Source: Nonomuraea rhizosphaerae (GTDB lineage Bacteria; Actinomycetota; Actinomycetes; Streptosporangiales; Streptosporangiaceae). From it: DNA of 43,089 nt. The notes below the pieces were generated by a model. That model made no database searches, was not told the DNA's origin, and saw only the letters and a list, made by a program, of their open reading frames with translations. Shown here in pieces: positions 1 to 6,602 of this stretch (positions within the stretch are counted from its first letter, which is position 1; each line of letters opens with the position of its first letter). The stretch lies in NCBI RefSeq assembly GCF_019396405.1, contig NZ_JAHKRL010000387.1, positions 1-43,089 on the forward strand, given 5' to 3'. Position numbers and translations under genes: made by a program.

Positions 1-180
1 GCCGCTGGCCGGGTCGTACTCCAGCGGCGGCACCAGCACCTTGCCCTCGGCGGTGCGGACGCCGACGATCCGCCCGGCCCGCAGCTCGGTCAGGAAGCGC
101 CCGATCACGGGCCCGGTCGTGCGGGTGTAGCCGCCGGGGAACTCCAGTACGTGCTCAGCCACCAGCGGTTCAGATGGCAC
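1..180 (-). CDS. OB-fold (DUF35-type) acyl-CoA-associated protein, partial
   Basis: The first 60 codons are visible and the gene runs off the left edge. It begins at a GTG with a GGGAGGG ribosome-binding site about 8 bases upstream, and it overlaps the last 11 bases of the acyl-CoA synthetase gene, so the two are probably translationally coupled. The N-terminus (helix FLTELRAGRIVGV, then VLVPPLEYDP) resembles the DUF35/OB-fold family that partners thiolases, lipid-transfer proteins and MaoC hydratases in actinobacterial acyl-CoA degradation. Most members carry a CxxC zinc ribbon at the position of residues 40-50 (VRTAEGK here). No cysteine is present in the visible part, so the rubredoxin-like zinc site seems lost. 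By family habit a thiolase or lipid-transfer gene would follow outside the window; that is inference. Family call fairly sure, function unknown. Confidence 0.65.
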   Translation of the reverse strand, partial: MPSEPLVAEHVLEFPGGYTRTTGPVIGRFLTELRAGRIVGVRTAEGKVLVPPLEYDPASG

Positions 181-1720
181 GGTCGTGTCCCTCCCAGAAT
201 GGTGCGCGGAGTTTGCGTTTGAGCAGCTTGCCGTTGGGCTCGCGGGGCATCTCGGCGATGAAGTCGATGGACTTCGGCCACTTCATCCGCGACAGGCGGC
301 CCTCCAGGGAGGCCAGGATCTCGGCCGCCAGCTCCGGGCCGGGCTCGGCGTTCTGGGCGGGCTCCACGATGGCCTTGATCTGCTCGCCCCAGTCCTCGTC
401 CGGGATGCCGAACACGGCCACGTCCGCGACCTTGGGGTGGATCATGATCTCGTTCTCGATCTCGGCCGGGTAGATGTTCGCGCCGCCCGAGATGATCATG
501 TCGGCCTTGCGGTCGCACAGGAAGAGGAAGCCCTCCTCGTCCAGGTAACCGATGTCGCCTACGGTGAAGAACTCCTTGAGCCGGTTCGCGGCGGTCTTGG
601 CGGGGTCGCCCTTGTACTCGAAGCCCGAGCCGAGCATCTTCATGTAGATCGTCCCGGGCGTGCGGACCGGTACGGGTTCGCCCTCGTCGTCCACGATCAG
701 CAGCTCGCTGATCGGCCAGGCGGAGCCGACCGTGCCGGGGTGCGCCTTCCAGCCCTCGGGCGTGGCCAGGGTGCCGCCGCCCTCGGTGGCCGCGTAGTAC
801 TCGTACACGCAGTCGCCCCACCACTCGAACATCGCCCACTTCACCGGCACCGGGCAGGGGGCGGCGGCGTGGATCATCCACTTGAGCGAGGAGAGGTCGT
901 ACTTGTGGCGGGTCTCCTCGGGCAGCGCGAGCAGGCGCTTGAAGTGGGTGGGCACCATGTGGGAGTTGGTGATGCCGTGCTTCTCGCAGAGCCGGAGCAG
1001 TTCCTCGGCGTCCCACTTGTCCATGTAGACGAGGGTGTGGCCCATGTGCAGGGCGGTGCCGCCGAACTGCGTGACGGCGGTGTGGTAGTTCGGCGAGGTG
1101 ACCAGGTGCGCGTTCGGGCGGCCCGGCGTGATGCCGAACAGGCTCAGCAGGAACGTCATCAGCTCGGCGCCGTCGTCGGGGTCCATGCCGCTCAGCGGGC
1201 GCTTGACGCCCTTGGGCTTGCCGGTCGTGCCCGACGTGTAGTGCATGGTTATCCCCGCCGTGCGGTTCTCGGGCGCGGTGTCAGGCTGACCGTCGGTCAG
1301 CTCGGCGGCGTCCCGGAAGCCGTCGATGGGCCCGTGCACGAAGAAGCGCCGCTCGGGCGCTATGGCCTCGGCGCCCCGCGTCCCCTCGGTCGCGTAGCGG
1401 GGGTGCACGAAGAGCGCCTTGGCCTCGCTGTCGGCCACGATGTAGGCGATCTCGGGGCCGGTCAGGTGCCAGTTGATCGGCGTGTAGTACCAGCCCGCCT
1501 GCAGCGCGGCCAGGTAGAGGACGAGCCCGTCCGCGCCGTTCGGCACCAGGCCGCAGAGGCCGTCGCCGGGCCGCAGACCGAGTTCGTCGCGTAAGCCGTG
1601 CACCAGCCGGTTGGAGCGGGCGAGCAGATCGCCCGCGCGGTGCTCCGTACCGTCGGGGTCGACCGCGGCGATCCACTCGGGATCCGCCTGCGCCAGCCTC
1701 CAGAAACCGAGCGTGCCCAT
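170..1720 (-). CDS. Acyl-CoA synthetase (AMP-forming, FadD type)
   Basis: A 516-residue member of the ANL adenylate-forming family, expected to activate a carboxylic acid with ATP and load it onto CoA in the cytoplasm. The phosphate-binding loop YTSGTTGKPKG is at 161-171, the EYYAATEGG adenine/A5 motif at about 307-315, the hinge region GDIGYLDEEGFLFLCDRKAD at 388-407, and the catalytic lysine in PNGK at about 498. The ATG start has a GAGGAG site 8 bases upstream. Length is normal for the family. It is divergent from a crotonase gene and coupled to a DUF35 gene, an arrangement common in steroid and branched fatty acid catabolism clusters. KstR2-like and GAACAGGTTC boxes lie upstream. The substrate cannot be read from the sequence; overall it resembles FadD4-like enzymes more than FadD3 or FadD19, which is a recollection rather than an alignment. 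Confidence 0.9.
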   Translation of the reverse strand: MGTLGFWRLAQADPEWIAAVDPDGTEHRAGDLLARSNRLVHGLRDELGLRPGDGLCGLVPNGADGLVLYLAALQAGWYYTPINWHLTGPEIAYIVADSEAKALFVHPRYATEGTRGAEAIAPERRFFVHGPIDGFRDAAELTDGQPDTAPENRTAGITMHYTSGTTGKPKGVKRPLSGMDPDDGAELMTFLLSLFGITPGRPNAHLVTSPNYHTAVTQFGGTALHMGHTLVYMDKWDAEELLRLCEKHGITNSHMVPTHFKRLLALPEETRHKYDLSSLKWMIHAAAPCPVPVKWAMFEWWGDCVYEYYAATEGGGTLATPEGWKAHPGTVGSAWPISELLIVDDEGEPVPVRTPGTIYMKMLGSGFEYKGDPAKTAANRLKEFFTVGDIGYLDEEGFLFLCDRKADMIISGGANIYPAEIENEIMIHPKVADVAVFGIPDEDWGEQIKAIVEPAQNAEPGPELAAEILASLEGRLSRMKWPKSIDFIAEMPREPNGKLLKRKLRAPFWEGHDRAI

Positions 1721-1751
1721 CGAAGCTCCTCTTCAGGTGGTTCGAGGCGCC

Positions 1752-1773
1752 AAACGAGAACCTGTTCTCGTTT
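1752..1773. promoter_or_regulatory. Perfect palindrome with GAACAGGTTC core upstream of acyl-CoA synthetase
   Basis: Two 10-base arms, AAACGAGAAC and GTTCTCGTTT, are exact reverse complements around a CT centre. The site lies 32-53 bases upstream of the acyl-CoA synthetase ATG on the minus strand, a typical operator position. The core GAAC-N2-GTTC fits the inner part of the KstR consensus TnnAACnnGTTnnA as I recall it, but the outer T and A are G and C here. The same decamer core occurs again at 5763-5772. A TetR-family repressor is the likely reader; this is inference. Confidence 0.6.
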
Positions 1774-1807
1774 TGCCTGGGCAGCGTATCCCGGCGACCT
1801 TGTTGGA

Positions 1808-1821
1808 GCAAGCGCTTGGGT
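1808..1821. promoter_or_regulatory. KstR2-like operator, copy 1
   Basis: The core CAAGCGCTTG at 1810-1819 is a perfect 10-base palindrome. Compared with the KstR2 consensus AnCAAGnnCTTGnT it matches except for the last base (G instead of T). It sits in the divergent promoter between the acyl-CoA synthetase and crotonase genes, 71 bases from copy 2. Confidence 0.6.
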
Positions 1822-1864
1822 CGGCACCCCTGGGGTCATCTTCGCCGGTCCGCCGGCGGCAGGG

Positions 1865-1892
1865 TAGGATCGTCGCCTAACAAGCGCTTGAT
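1865..1892 (+). promoter_or_regulatory. Putative crotonase promoter with KstR2-like operator, copy 2
   Basis: Bases 1879-1892 (AACAAGCGCTTGAT) match the 14-base KstR2 consensus AnCAAGnnCTTGnT at every defined position. A possible -10 hexamer TAGGAT lies at 1865-1870, which would place the operator just downstream of the transcription start, a natural roadblock position. No good -35 hexamer was seen. The operator match is seen directly; binding by a KstR2 homologue is inferred. Confidence 0.6.
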
Positions 1893-1911
1893 TTGTTACC
1901 TGGAGGCGTCC

Positions 1912-2721
1912 GTGGAGCTCCTGCCGATCAGCACCCCCCACTGCCGGATCGAACGCGACGGCCACGTCGTCGTCGTCACCATGAACCGGCCGGAGGCCCG
2001 CAACGCGCTCTCCTCCGACATGCTGATCGGGCTCGCCTCCGCCTGGGCGTACGTGTCGGCCGAGACGGACGTACGGGTCGCCGTCCTGACCGGCGCCGAG
2101 GGCACCTTCTGCGCCGGGGCCGACCTCAAGGCCATGGGCCAGCCCTCCACCGACCCCGACGTCCAGGCCCGCGCGGCGCAGATCCCGAACTTCCACTGGA
2201 AGGGCCTGCTCCGCGAGGACCTGCCCACCAAGCCGATCGTCTCGGCGATCGAGGGGTACGCGGTGGCGGGCGGCACCGAGCTGCTGGTCGGCACGGATCT
2301 GCGGGTCGTGGCGGAGTCGTCCACACTCGGGCTCTTCGAGGCCAAACGCGCGCTGTTCCCCATGGGCGGCAGCGCGGTCCGCCTGCCCCGGCAGATCCCG
2401 TACTGCCACGCCATGGACCTGCTGCTCACCGGCCGCTCCATCACCGCCGCCGAGGCCCTGTCGATGGGGCTGGTCAACCGCGTCGTCCCCGACGGCCAGG
2501 CACTGACCGTGGCCCGCGAGATCGCCGACGACATCGCCGCCTCTGGGCCGCTGGCGGTGCAGGCGATCCTGCGCACGTACCGGGACACGCTGGGCATGCC
2601 GGAGCCGGAGGCGCTGAAGGTCTCCGACGAGCTGGGCTGGCCCGTCATCGGCTCCCAGGACGCCCGCGAGGGCACCCGCGCCTTCAAGGAGAAGCGCCCG
2701 GCCACCTACCGCGGGGAATAA
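1912..2721 (+). CDS. Crotonase-family enoyl-CoA hydratase
   Basis: A 269-residue crotonase-fold enzyme, expected to hydrate an enoyl-CoA in the cytoplasm. The GTG start is chosen because GGAGG lies about 6 bases upstream and the product then begins near the usual family N-terminus; the open frame extends further upstream without a plausible start. The first oxyanion-hole segment is [11 protein letters not shown] (66-76) and the second IEGYAVAGG (113-121). Both catalytic glutamates of true hydratases appear present: E123 in GGTELL and E143 in FEAKRALFP, in the places of rat E144 and E164. It is divergent from an acyl-CoA synthetase and has a KstR2-like box in its leader, which suggests a role in ring-degradation or fatty acid catabolism. 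The natural substrate is unknown. Confidence 0.88.
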   Translation: MELLPISTPHCRIERDGHVVVVTMNRPEARNALSSDMLIGLASAWAYVSAETDVRVAVLTGAEGTFCAGADLKAMGQPSTDPDVQARAAQIPNFHWKGLLREDLPTKPIVSAIEGYAVAGGTELLVGTDLRVVAESSTLGLFEAKRALFPMGGSAVRLPRQIPYCHAMDLLLTGRSITAAEALSMGLVNRVVPDGQALTVAREIADDIAASGPLAVQAILRTYRDTLGMPEPEALKVSDELGWPVIGSQDAREGTRAFKEKRPATYRGE

Positions 2722-2722
2722 G

Positions 2723-2755
2723 CGTGTAGCACACCGGGCTACACGGAGCTACAGT
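2723..2755 (+). promoter_or_regulatory. Toxin-antitoxin promoter/operator
   Basis: An inverted repeat with exact 8-base arms CGTGTAGC (2723-2730) and GCTACACG (2738-2745) is followed by a further GCTACA at 2748-2753. A -10-like TACAGT at 2750-2755 lies 6 bases before the antitoxin ATG, so the transcript may be leaderless. Arms overlapping the promoter of a Phd-type antitoxin gene fit autoregulation by the antitoxin or toxin-antitoxin complex; this is inferred from the family. Confidence 0.6.
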
Positions 2756-2761
2756 GAAGTC

Positions 2762-3040
2762 ATGATGAAGGTCATCACTCAGCGGGAGTTCCGCAACAAC
2801 TCGGCTGCTGTCATGGACGAAGTCGAGGCCGGTGAGGTGTTCCACATCACCCGCAACGGCGTCGAGGTGGCGGAGCTGCGGCCGCTGCCGCGCAGGCGGC
2901 GCTTGAGCGCGGCGGAACTGGTAGCAAGGCATCGCAACTTGCCTCGCGTCGACTACGAGGAGATGCGCGGAGAGGCCGACGAGCACTTCGGCACCGAGGA
3001 GCGCATCGATGACGACCCCTGGGAGCGGCGCCGTGCCTGA
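2762..3040 (+). CDS. Phd/YefM-family antitoxin
   Basis: A 92-residue protein with the typical N-terminal antitoxin core [35 protein letters not shown], split here as a DNA-binding Phd/YefM fold (about residues 4-45), followed by a charged, probably disordered C-terminus that would wrap the toxin. The start has two adjacent ATG codons (2762, 2765); the first is favoured by a -10 hexamer 6 bases upstream. It overlaps the downstream PIN toxin gene by 8 bases. Antitoxins of this fold neutralise the toxin and repress their own promoter, which carries an inverted repeat here. It could be annotated VapB although the fold is Phd-like. Confidence 0.85.
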   Translation: MMKVITQREFRNNSAAVMDEVEAGEVFHITRNGVEVAELRPLPRRRRLSAAELVARHRNLPRVDYEEMRGEADEHFGTEERIDDDPWERRRA

Positions 3041-3437
3041 GCGCCACTCTTCTGGGGTGATCGACACTTGCGTCTACATCGACCTGGACCAACTGTCTCC
3101 CGAAGCTCTGCCGGACTTCCCGGAAATCACCGCCGTCACGCTCGCGGAGCTGCATCAAGGCGTGGCGATGGCGAAGAACGAGGCGATCCGGTCCGCCCGC
3201 ATGGAGAAACTGGGCGCCGCCGCCGTCGATTTCGAGCCGCTGCCCTTCGACGCGGACGCTGCTGCCCGCTACGGCACGCTTGTCGCGCTGACGATCCATG
3301 CGAAGCGGGACCCCCGGCCGCGACGGATGGATCTGATGATCGCCGCCGTCGCGTCGAGCCGGGGACTGCCGCTCTACACCCGCAACACCGATGATTTCGT
3401 GGGGCTGGAAAGCCTGGTGAGCGTCGTTCCCGTATGA
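3033..3437 (+). CDS. PIN-domain toxin (VapC-type ribonuclease)
   Basis: A 134-residue PIN-domain protein, expected to be a Mg-dependent endoribonuclease toxin held inactive by the preceding antitoxin. The acidic quartet is visible: D11 in [10 protein letters not shown]39 in TLAELHQG, D100 in RRMDLMIAA, and D120/D121 in TRNTDDF. The GTG start is chosen because GGGAG lies about 7 bases upstream and the resulting length is typical for VapC; an ATG at 3009 in the same frame would add 8 residues. It overlaps the antitoxin gene by 8 bases and ends 3 bases before the convergent flavoenzyme gene. Target RNA unknown. Confidence 0.85.
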   Translation: MPERHSSGVIDTCVYIDLDQLSPEALPDFPEITAVTLAELHQGVAMAKNEAIRSARMEKLGAAAVDFEPLPFDADAAARYGTLVALTIHAKRDPRPRRMDLMIAAVASSRGLPLYTRNTDDFVGLESLVSVVPV

Positions 3438-3440
3438 CGG

Positions 3441-4547
3441 TCAGTCGTCCGCCAGGCGGCTGAGGCGTTCCAGGGCCTCGGAGTACTCCTCCACCAGCGA
3501 GTACATGACGTCGCGCGTCGAGCGCACCGAGTTGGTGATGCCGATGATCTGCCCCGCCGGGAACGTGGCCAGCTCGGCGGCGTCCGAGCGGCCGATGCGG
3601 CGCAGGGCCTCCGAGACCAGCATGTACTGCAGCGGCATCGGCAGCGTCCCCGGCGACTCCGCCGACTCCCAGGCCTCCGTCCACTCGTTCCTGAGCAGGC
3701 GGGCCGGCTTGCCGGTCCAGCTCCGGGAGCGGACGGTGTCGCGGGAGGTGGCCTCCAGGATGCGCTTCTTGGCCATCTCGGGAGTGTCGGCCTCCTCGAC
3801 AGTGAGCCAGAGGGAGCCGGTCCAGACGCCCTCGGCGCCCAGCGCCATGCCGGCGGCCATCTGGCGGCCGTTGCCGATGCCGCCCGCGGCCAGCACGGGC
3901 ACGTCCACCGCGTCGACCACCTGCGGGATCAGCACCATGGTGGAGATCTCGCCGGTGTGGCCGCCGGCTTCGGTGCCCTGCGCGACCACGACGTCCACGC
4001 CCACCTCGACCTGCTTGAGCGCGTGGCGCGGCGTGGAGGCGAGCGCGGCGACCTTGACGCCGTGCGTGTGGGCCAGCTCGACCACGTCGGCGGGCGGCGG
4101 GCCGAGCGCGTTGGCCAGGAGCGCGATGGGGTGCCGCAGCGCCACCTCGACCTGGGGGCGGGCGGTGGCGTCGGTCCAGCCGAGCAGCACCTTGCCGGGG
4201 TCGGCGTCCGAGGACAGGGCCGGCACGCCGTGCTCGGCCAGGAGGTTCTCGACGAACTTCCGGTGGCCCTCGGGGATCATCCCCTGCAGGCGGCCCACCA
4301 GCTCGTCGGCCGCGAAGTCGGCGCCCTCGTAGGAGGCCGGCATGACGACGTCCACGCCGTAGGGGTGGCCGTCGATGTGGTCGTCGATCCACTTGAGCTC
4401 CATCTCGAGCTCTTCGGGGGAGAAGTACAGCGCCCCGAGAACGCCCATGCCCCCGGCCCGGCTGACGGCGGCGACGACGTCCCGGCAGTGGCTGAAGGCG
4501 AAGATGGGGAGATCAATTCCGAACATGTCCGTGACACGGGTCCGCAT
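3441..4547 (-). CDS. Nitronate monooxygenase-family FMN enzyme
   Basis: A 368-residue TIM-barrel flavoprotein of the 2-nitropropane dioxygenase/nitronate monooxygenase family. Visible signatures include the N-terminal IDLPIFAFSHCRDVVAAVS, GGMGVLGAL near residue 35, and the FMN-phosphate segments GTEAGGHTGE (roughly 210-219) and AAGGIGNGRQMAAGMALGA (roughly 240-260). Members oxidise nitronates, but steroid regulons also contain members used as CoA-thioester reductases such as IpdC; this paralogue is not obviously IpdC. The ATG at 4547 is preferred over a TTG at 4583 because a -10 hexamer TATTGT lies 6 bases upstream, which fits a leaderless transcript, and because family members begin MRTRVTDxxGID. 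A KstR-like box covers the promoter. Exact substrate unknown. Confidence 0.85.
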   Translation of the reverse strand: MRTRVTDMFGIDLPIFAFSHCRDVVAAVSRAGGMGVLGALYFSPEELEMELKWIDDHIDGHPYGVDVVMPASYEGADFAADELVGRLQGMIPEGHRKFVENLLAEHGVPALSSDADPGKVLLGWTDATARPQVEVALRHPIALLANALGPPPADVVELAHTHGVKVAALASTPRHALKQVEVGVDVVVAQGTEAGGHTGEISTMVLIPQVVDAVDVPVLAAGGIGNGRQMAAGMALGAEGVWTGSLWLTVEEADTPEMAKKRILEATSRDTVRSRSWTGKPARLLRNEWTEAWESAESPGTLPMPLQYMLVSEALRRIGRSDAAELATFPAGQIIGITNSVRSTRDVMYSLVEEYSEALERLSRLADD

Positions 4548-4553
4548 GTGGTG

Positions 4554-4602
4554 ACAATACGACTCGCCACAAAGAAACTGCAACGCGTTCTAGTACTAGA
4601 AC
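4554..4602 (-). promoter_or_regulatory. Promoter and KstR-like operators of the flavoenzyme gene
   Basis: On the minus strand TATTGT (4559-4554) sits 6 bases before the ATG. Bases 4579-4592 (TGCAACGCGTTCTA) match the KstR consensus TnnAACnnGTTnnA at all defined positions. Overlapping it, 4587-4602 is the perfect 16-base palindrome GTTCTAGTACTAGAAC. Together they cover the -35 region. The sequences are directly visible; KstR identity is inferred from the consensus as I know it. Confidence 0.6.
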
Positions 4603-4649
4603 TTTTAGTCGGTCGGCCGGAAAAGACCAAAAGCGGCCATATACGACAA

Positions 4650-4675
4650 GCGCCCCCGCCGACCGGCGGAGGCGC
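4650..4675 (-). terminator. Hairpin terminator after the DUF3068 gene
   Basis: Arms GCGCCCCCGCC (4650-4660) and GGCGGAGGCGC (4665-4675) pair with one mismatch around a GACC loop, 17 bases past the DUF3068 stop codon on the minus strand. T-rich sequence follows downstream within about 30 bases. It separates this gene from the flavoenzyme promoter. Confidence 0.65.
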
Positions 4676-4692
4676 CCTCGAAAAGCTCGGGA

Positions 4693-5607
4693 CTACTCGG
4701 TCTCGCGGCGGCGGCCCAGGATGACGGCGAGCGCCAGCGCGACCACGCCCAGCACCACGAGCACGATCGGGATCGTCGTCTTGACCAGCGTGATCTGGTT
4801 CTTGGCGTCGGTCGCGGTGCGGACCGTGTTCGTCACCGTCTGCGGGGTGAACGAGGCGGTCGCGACCAGGGCCTTGGCGCGCTCGACGCCGTCCTGCGTC
4901 TTGAGCGTCTCGTTCCGCTTGACCTCCTGCTTGACCGGGGCGCCGCTGGTCGGCTCGATCCAGAAGGTGTCGGTGCCCTCGTACCAGCGGTCGAGCTGGA
5001 TGTCGCCCGTCTGCGTGACGCCGAACATCGAGCCGGGAGCGGTCAGCGTGGCGATCTTGGTGGCGGGGATGGTCGACTGGAACTTGTAGACGGGCAGCCC
5101 GTTGACGTTGTCCTCGGCCAGGAACTTGGCGTCCACGGCCTTCTTGGCCGTCTGGTTGAAGACCTTGTACGTCTTCTTCTCCACGCCGAACGGGAACAGG
5201 TAGATCTGCCCCTCCAGCTTCACCGGCTCCTTGTTCACCGAGACGCCGCAGCAGTTGAGGCCGACGCCGGTGTGCCGGTCGAAGGCGCTGCGCCGCTCGG
5301 ACAGGCTGATCTGCGGCTTGTTGTTGGTGTCGTCGTCCACGACGGTGAACTCGTCCCACACGACCCGGCTGTCCGTGGCCTCCTTCACGTCGCCGCGCGT
5401 GGTGACGAGCATGCTGAGGTTGGCCGTCAGGACCTTGCCGTCGGCGACGGAGAAGTACTGGGCGCCGGGGGCCTCCAGCCGGGTGACGCTGTACTGGGCG
5501 GCGGGCGCGGATATGATCTTGTCCGCGGCCCAGAACCGGACCATGCCCGCCAACACCACCAGGAATGCGCCGACGGCTACGAGAACGAGTACGGATGTGC
5601 GTCGCAT
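4693..5607 (-). CDS. DUF3068 (PorA-type) membrane protein
   Basis: A 304-residue protein with an N-terminal membrane anchor (about 5-27), a large extracytoplasmic beta-rich domain and a C-terminal span (about 275-297) ending in RRRETE, so both ends are cytoplasmic. This layout and motifs such as YFSVADGKVLTANLSMLVTTRGDV and the paired cysteines LNCCGVSV match DUF3068, a family automatically named porin PorA and found in actinobacteria including Rv0227c of M. tuberculosis; pore activity is not shown by the sequence. The ATG has AGGAGG 8 bases upstream. It is divergent from the methyltransferase gene and its promoter region carries a GCTACT-N4-AGTAGC palindrome shared with the DUF2613 operon. 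Probable envelope role; molecular function unknown. Confidence 0.85.
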   Translation of the reverse strand: MRRTSVLVLVAVGAFLVVLAGMVRFWAADKIISAPAAQYSVTRLEAPGAQYFSVADGKVLTANLSMLVTTRGDVKEATDSRVVWDEFTVVDDDTNNKPQISLSERRSAFDRHTGVGLNCCGVSVNKEPVKLEGQIYLFPFGVEKKTYKVFNQTAKKAVDAKFLAEDNVNGLPVYKFQSTIPATKIATLTAPGSMFGVTQTGDIQLDRWYEGTDTFWIEPTSGAPVKQEVKRNETLKTQDGVERAKALVATASFTPQTVTNTVRTATDAKNQITLVKTTIPIVLVVLGVVALALAVILGRRRETE

Positions 5608-5703
5608 TCTGGGTCCTCCTGGCGGTCGAGGAATTGACGAGAACCGGTTACATCGCGAACACCCCGAACATCAGGTCGCGGGTGTGACACACGCAACATG
5701 ATC

Positions 5704-5719
5704 GCTACTGGAAAGTAGC
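5704..5719. promoter_or_regulatory. Palindrome GCTACT-N4-AGTAGC, copy A
   Basis: Exact 6-base inverted arms around GGAA, about 97 bases upstream of the DUF3068 ATG and within the divergent region shared with the methyltransferase gene. The same sequence with GGGA in the centre is found upstream of the DUF2613 gene at 13817-13832. A shared repressor or activator is likely. Confidence 0.6.
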
Positions 5720-5762
5720 ATTCGCCGACAGATCGTCGCAGCTACATCCGCATAACAAATCG

Positions 5763-5824
5763 GAACAGGTTCTCACCGGCGAACCGGTCAACCGGGGATG
5801 TTACCGTGCCGACGGAACACGTTC
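5763..5824. promoter_or_regulatory. Two GAAC-N2-GTTC boxes before the methyltransferase gene
   Basis: GAACAGGTTC at 5763-5772 and GAACACGTTC at 5815-5824 are palindromic apart from the central bases. The second, read as CGGAACACGTTCTA, misses the KstR consensus only at the first base. A looser GAACCGGTT lies at 5641-5649. The pair stands 59-120 bases upstream of the methyltransferase ATG. The 275-base gap 5608-5882 otherwise holds only the copy A palindrome and promoter sequence; no gene was seen. Confidence 0.5.
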
Positions 5825-5882
5825 TATTGTGGGACCCCGCCGGGATCGCGGGAGCCCCCTCGACACCCCTGGAGCCGCGAGA

Positions 5883-6602
5883 ATGCGCGCCGATCTGGCC
5901 AGGTCCGTCCGCCTCTTCCGCGCGTTCAGGTCCGAGCAGGCGACCCCGGCCGACTATTACACGACACTGGCCGCCGACACGCTGCAGCAGCTCCGCCACT
6001 ACGTGTCGCTGGACGGCAGGACCGTGCTCGACGTGGGCGGCGGCCCCGGCTACTTCGCCGACGCGTTCCGCCGCGAGGGCGCCCGCTGCCTGTGCGTCGA
6101 CGTGGACGCGGGCGAGCTGGCCGGGCAGGGCGCGCCGGACGGCGGCGTGGTGGGCAGCGCCCTGGACCTGCCGCTGGCCGACGGGTCCTTCGACGTGTGC
6201 TTCTCGTCCAATGTGCTGGAACACGTTCCAGACCCGTGGCGGATGGCCGCCGAGATGACCCGGGTCACCCGGCCGGGCGGCCTGATCTTCCTCGCGTACA
6301 CGAACTGGCTCTCGCCCTGGGGCGGGCACGAGACGTCGCCGTGGCACTACCTGGGCGGCCACCGCGCCGCCCGGAAATATCAGGAAAAACACGGTAAGCC
6401 AGCTAAGAACCAGTTCGGCCAGAGCCTCTATCCGGTCTCGGTGGCCGACGGGCTGCGCTGGGCCAGGACGCAGCGCGAGGCCGACCTGGTGGACGCGCTG
6501 CCCCGCTACCTGCCCTGGTGGTGGCGGCCGACGTTGAAGGTGCCGATCGTCAGGGAGTTCGTCACGTGGAATCTGGTGCTGGTCCTGCGGAAACGACCGT
6601 GA
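5883..6602 (+). CDS. Class I SAM-dependent methyltransferase
   Basis: A 239-residue methyltransferase of the Methyltransf_11/UbiE-like fold. Motif I VLDVGGGPGYF is at 48-58, the acidic residue that binds the SAM ribose is in CVDVD at about 71-75, and the DLPLADGSFDVCFSSNVLEHVPDP segment (95-118) is the typical post-I and motif II region. The ATG is chosen over an upstream in-frame GTG (5829) because it has GGAG about 9 bases upstream and gives the usual N-terminus. It resembles Rv0224c, which sits in the same mycobacterial neighbourhood; that comparison is from memory. The stop overlaps the acyltransferase start by 4 bases (GTGA), so the two are co-translated. The acceptor may be a lipid or polyprenyl-linked envelope precursor, which is inference. 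Confidence 0.85.
   Translation: MRADLARSVRLFRAFRSEQATPADYYTTLAADTLQQLRHYVSLDGRTVLDVGGGPGYFADAFRREGARCLCVDVDAGELAGQGAPDGGVVGSALDLPLADGSFDVCFSSNVLEHVPDPWRMAAEMTRVTRPGGLIFLAYTNWLSPWGGHETSPWHYLGGHRAARKYQEKHGKPAKNQFGQSLYPVSVADGLRWARTQREADLVDALPRYLPWWWRPTLKVPIVREFVTWNLVLVLRKRP

Noticed and set aside
4548-4583. TTG-started N-terminal extension of the flavoenzyme
   Set aside because: It would place the start in the operator and adds 12 residues not typical for the family. The ATG at 4547 has a well placed -10.
4693-5607. True outer-membrane porin
   Set aside because: The DUF3068 family is called PorA by name transfer, but this protein has two helical spans and no barrel signature or outer-membrane signal.
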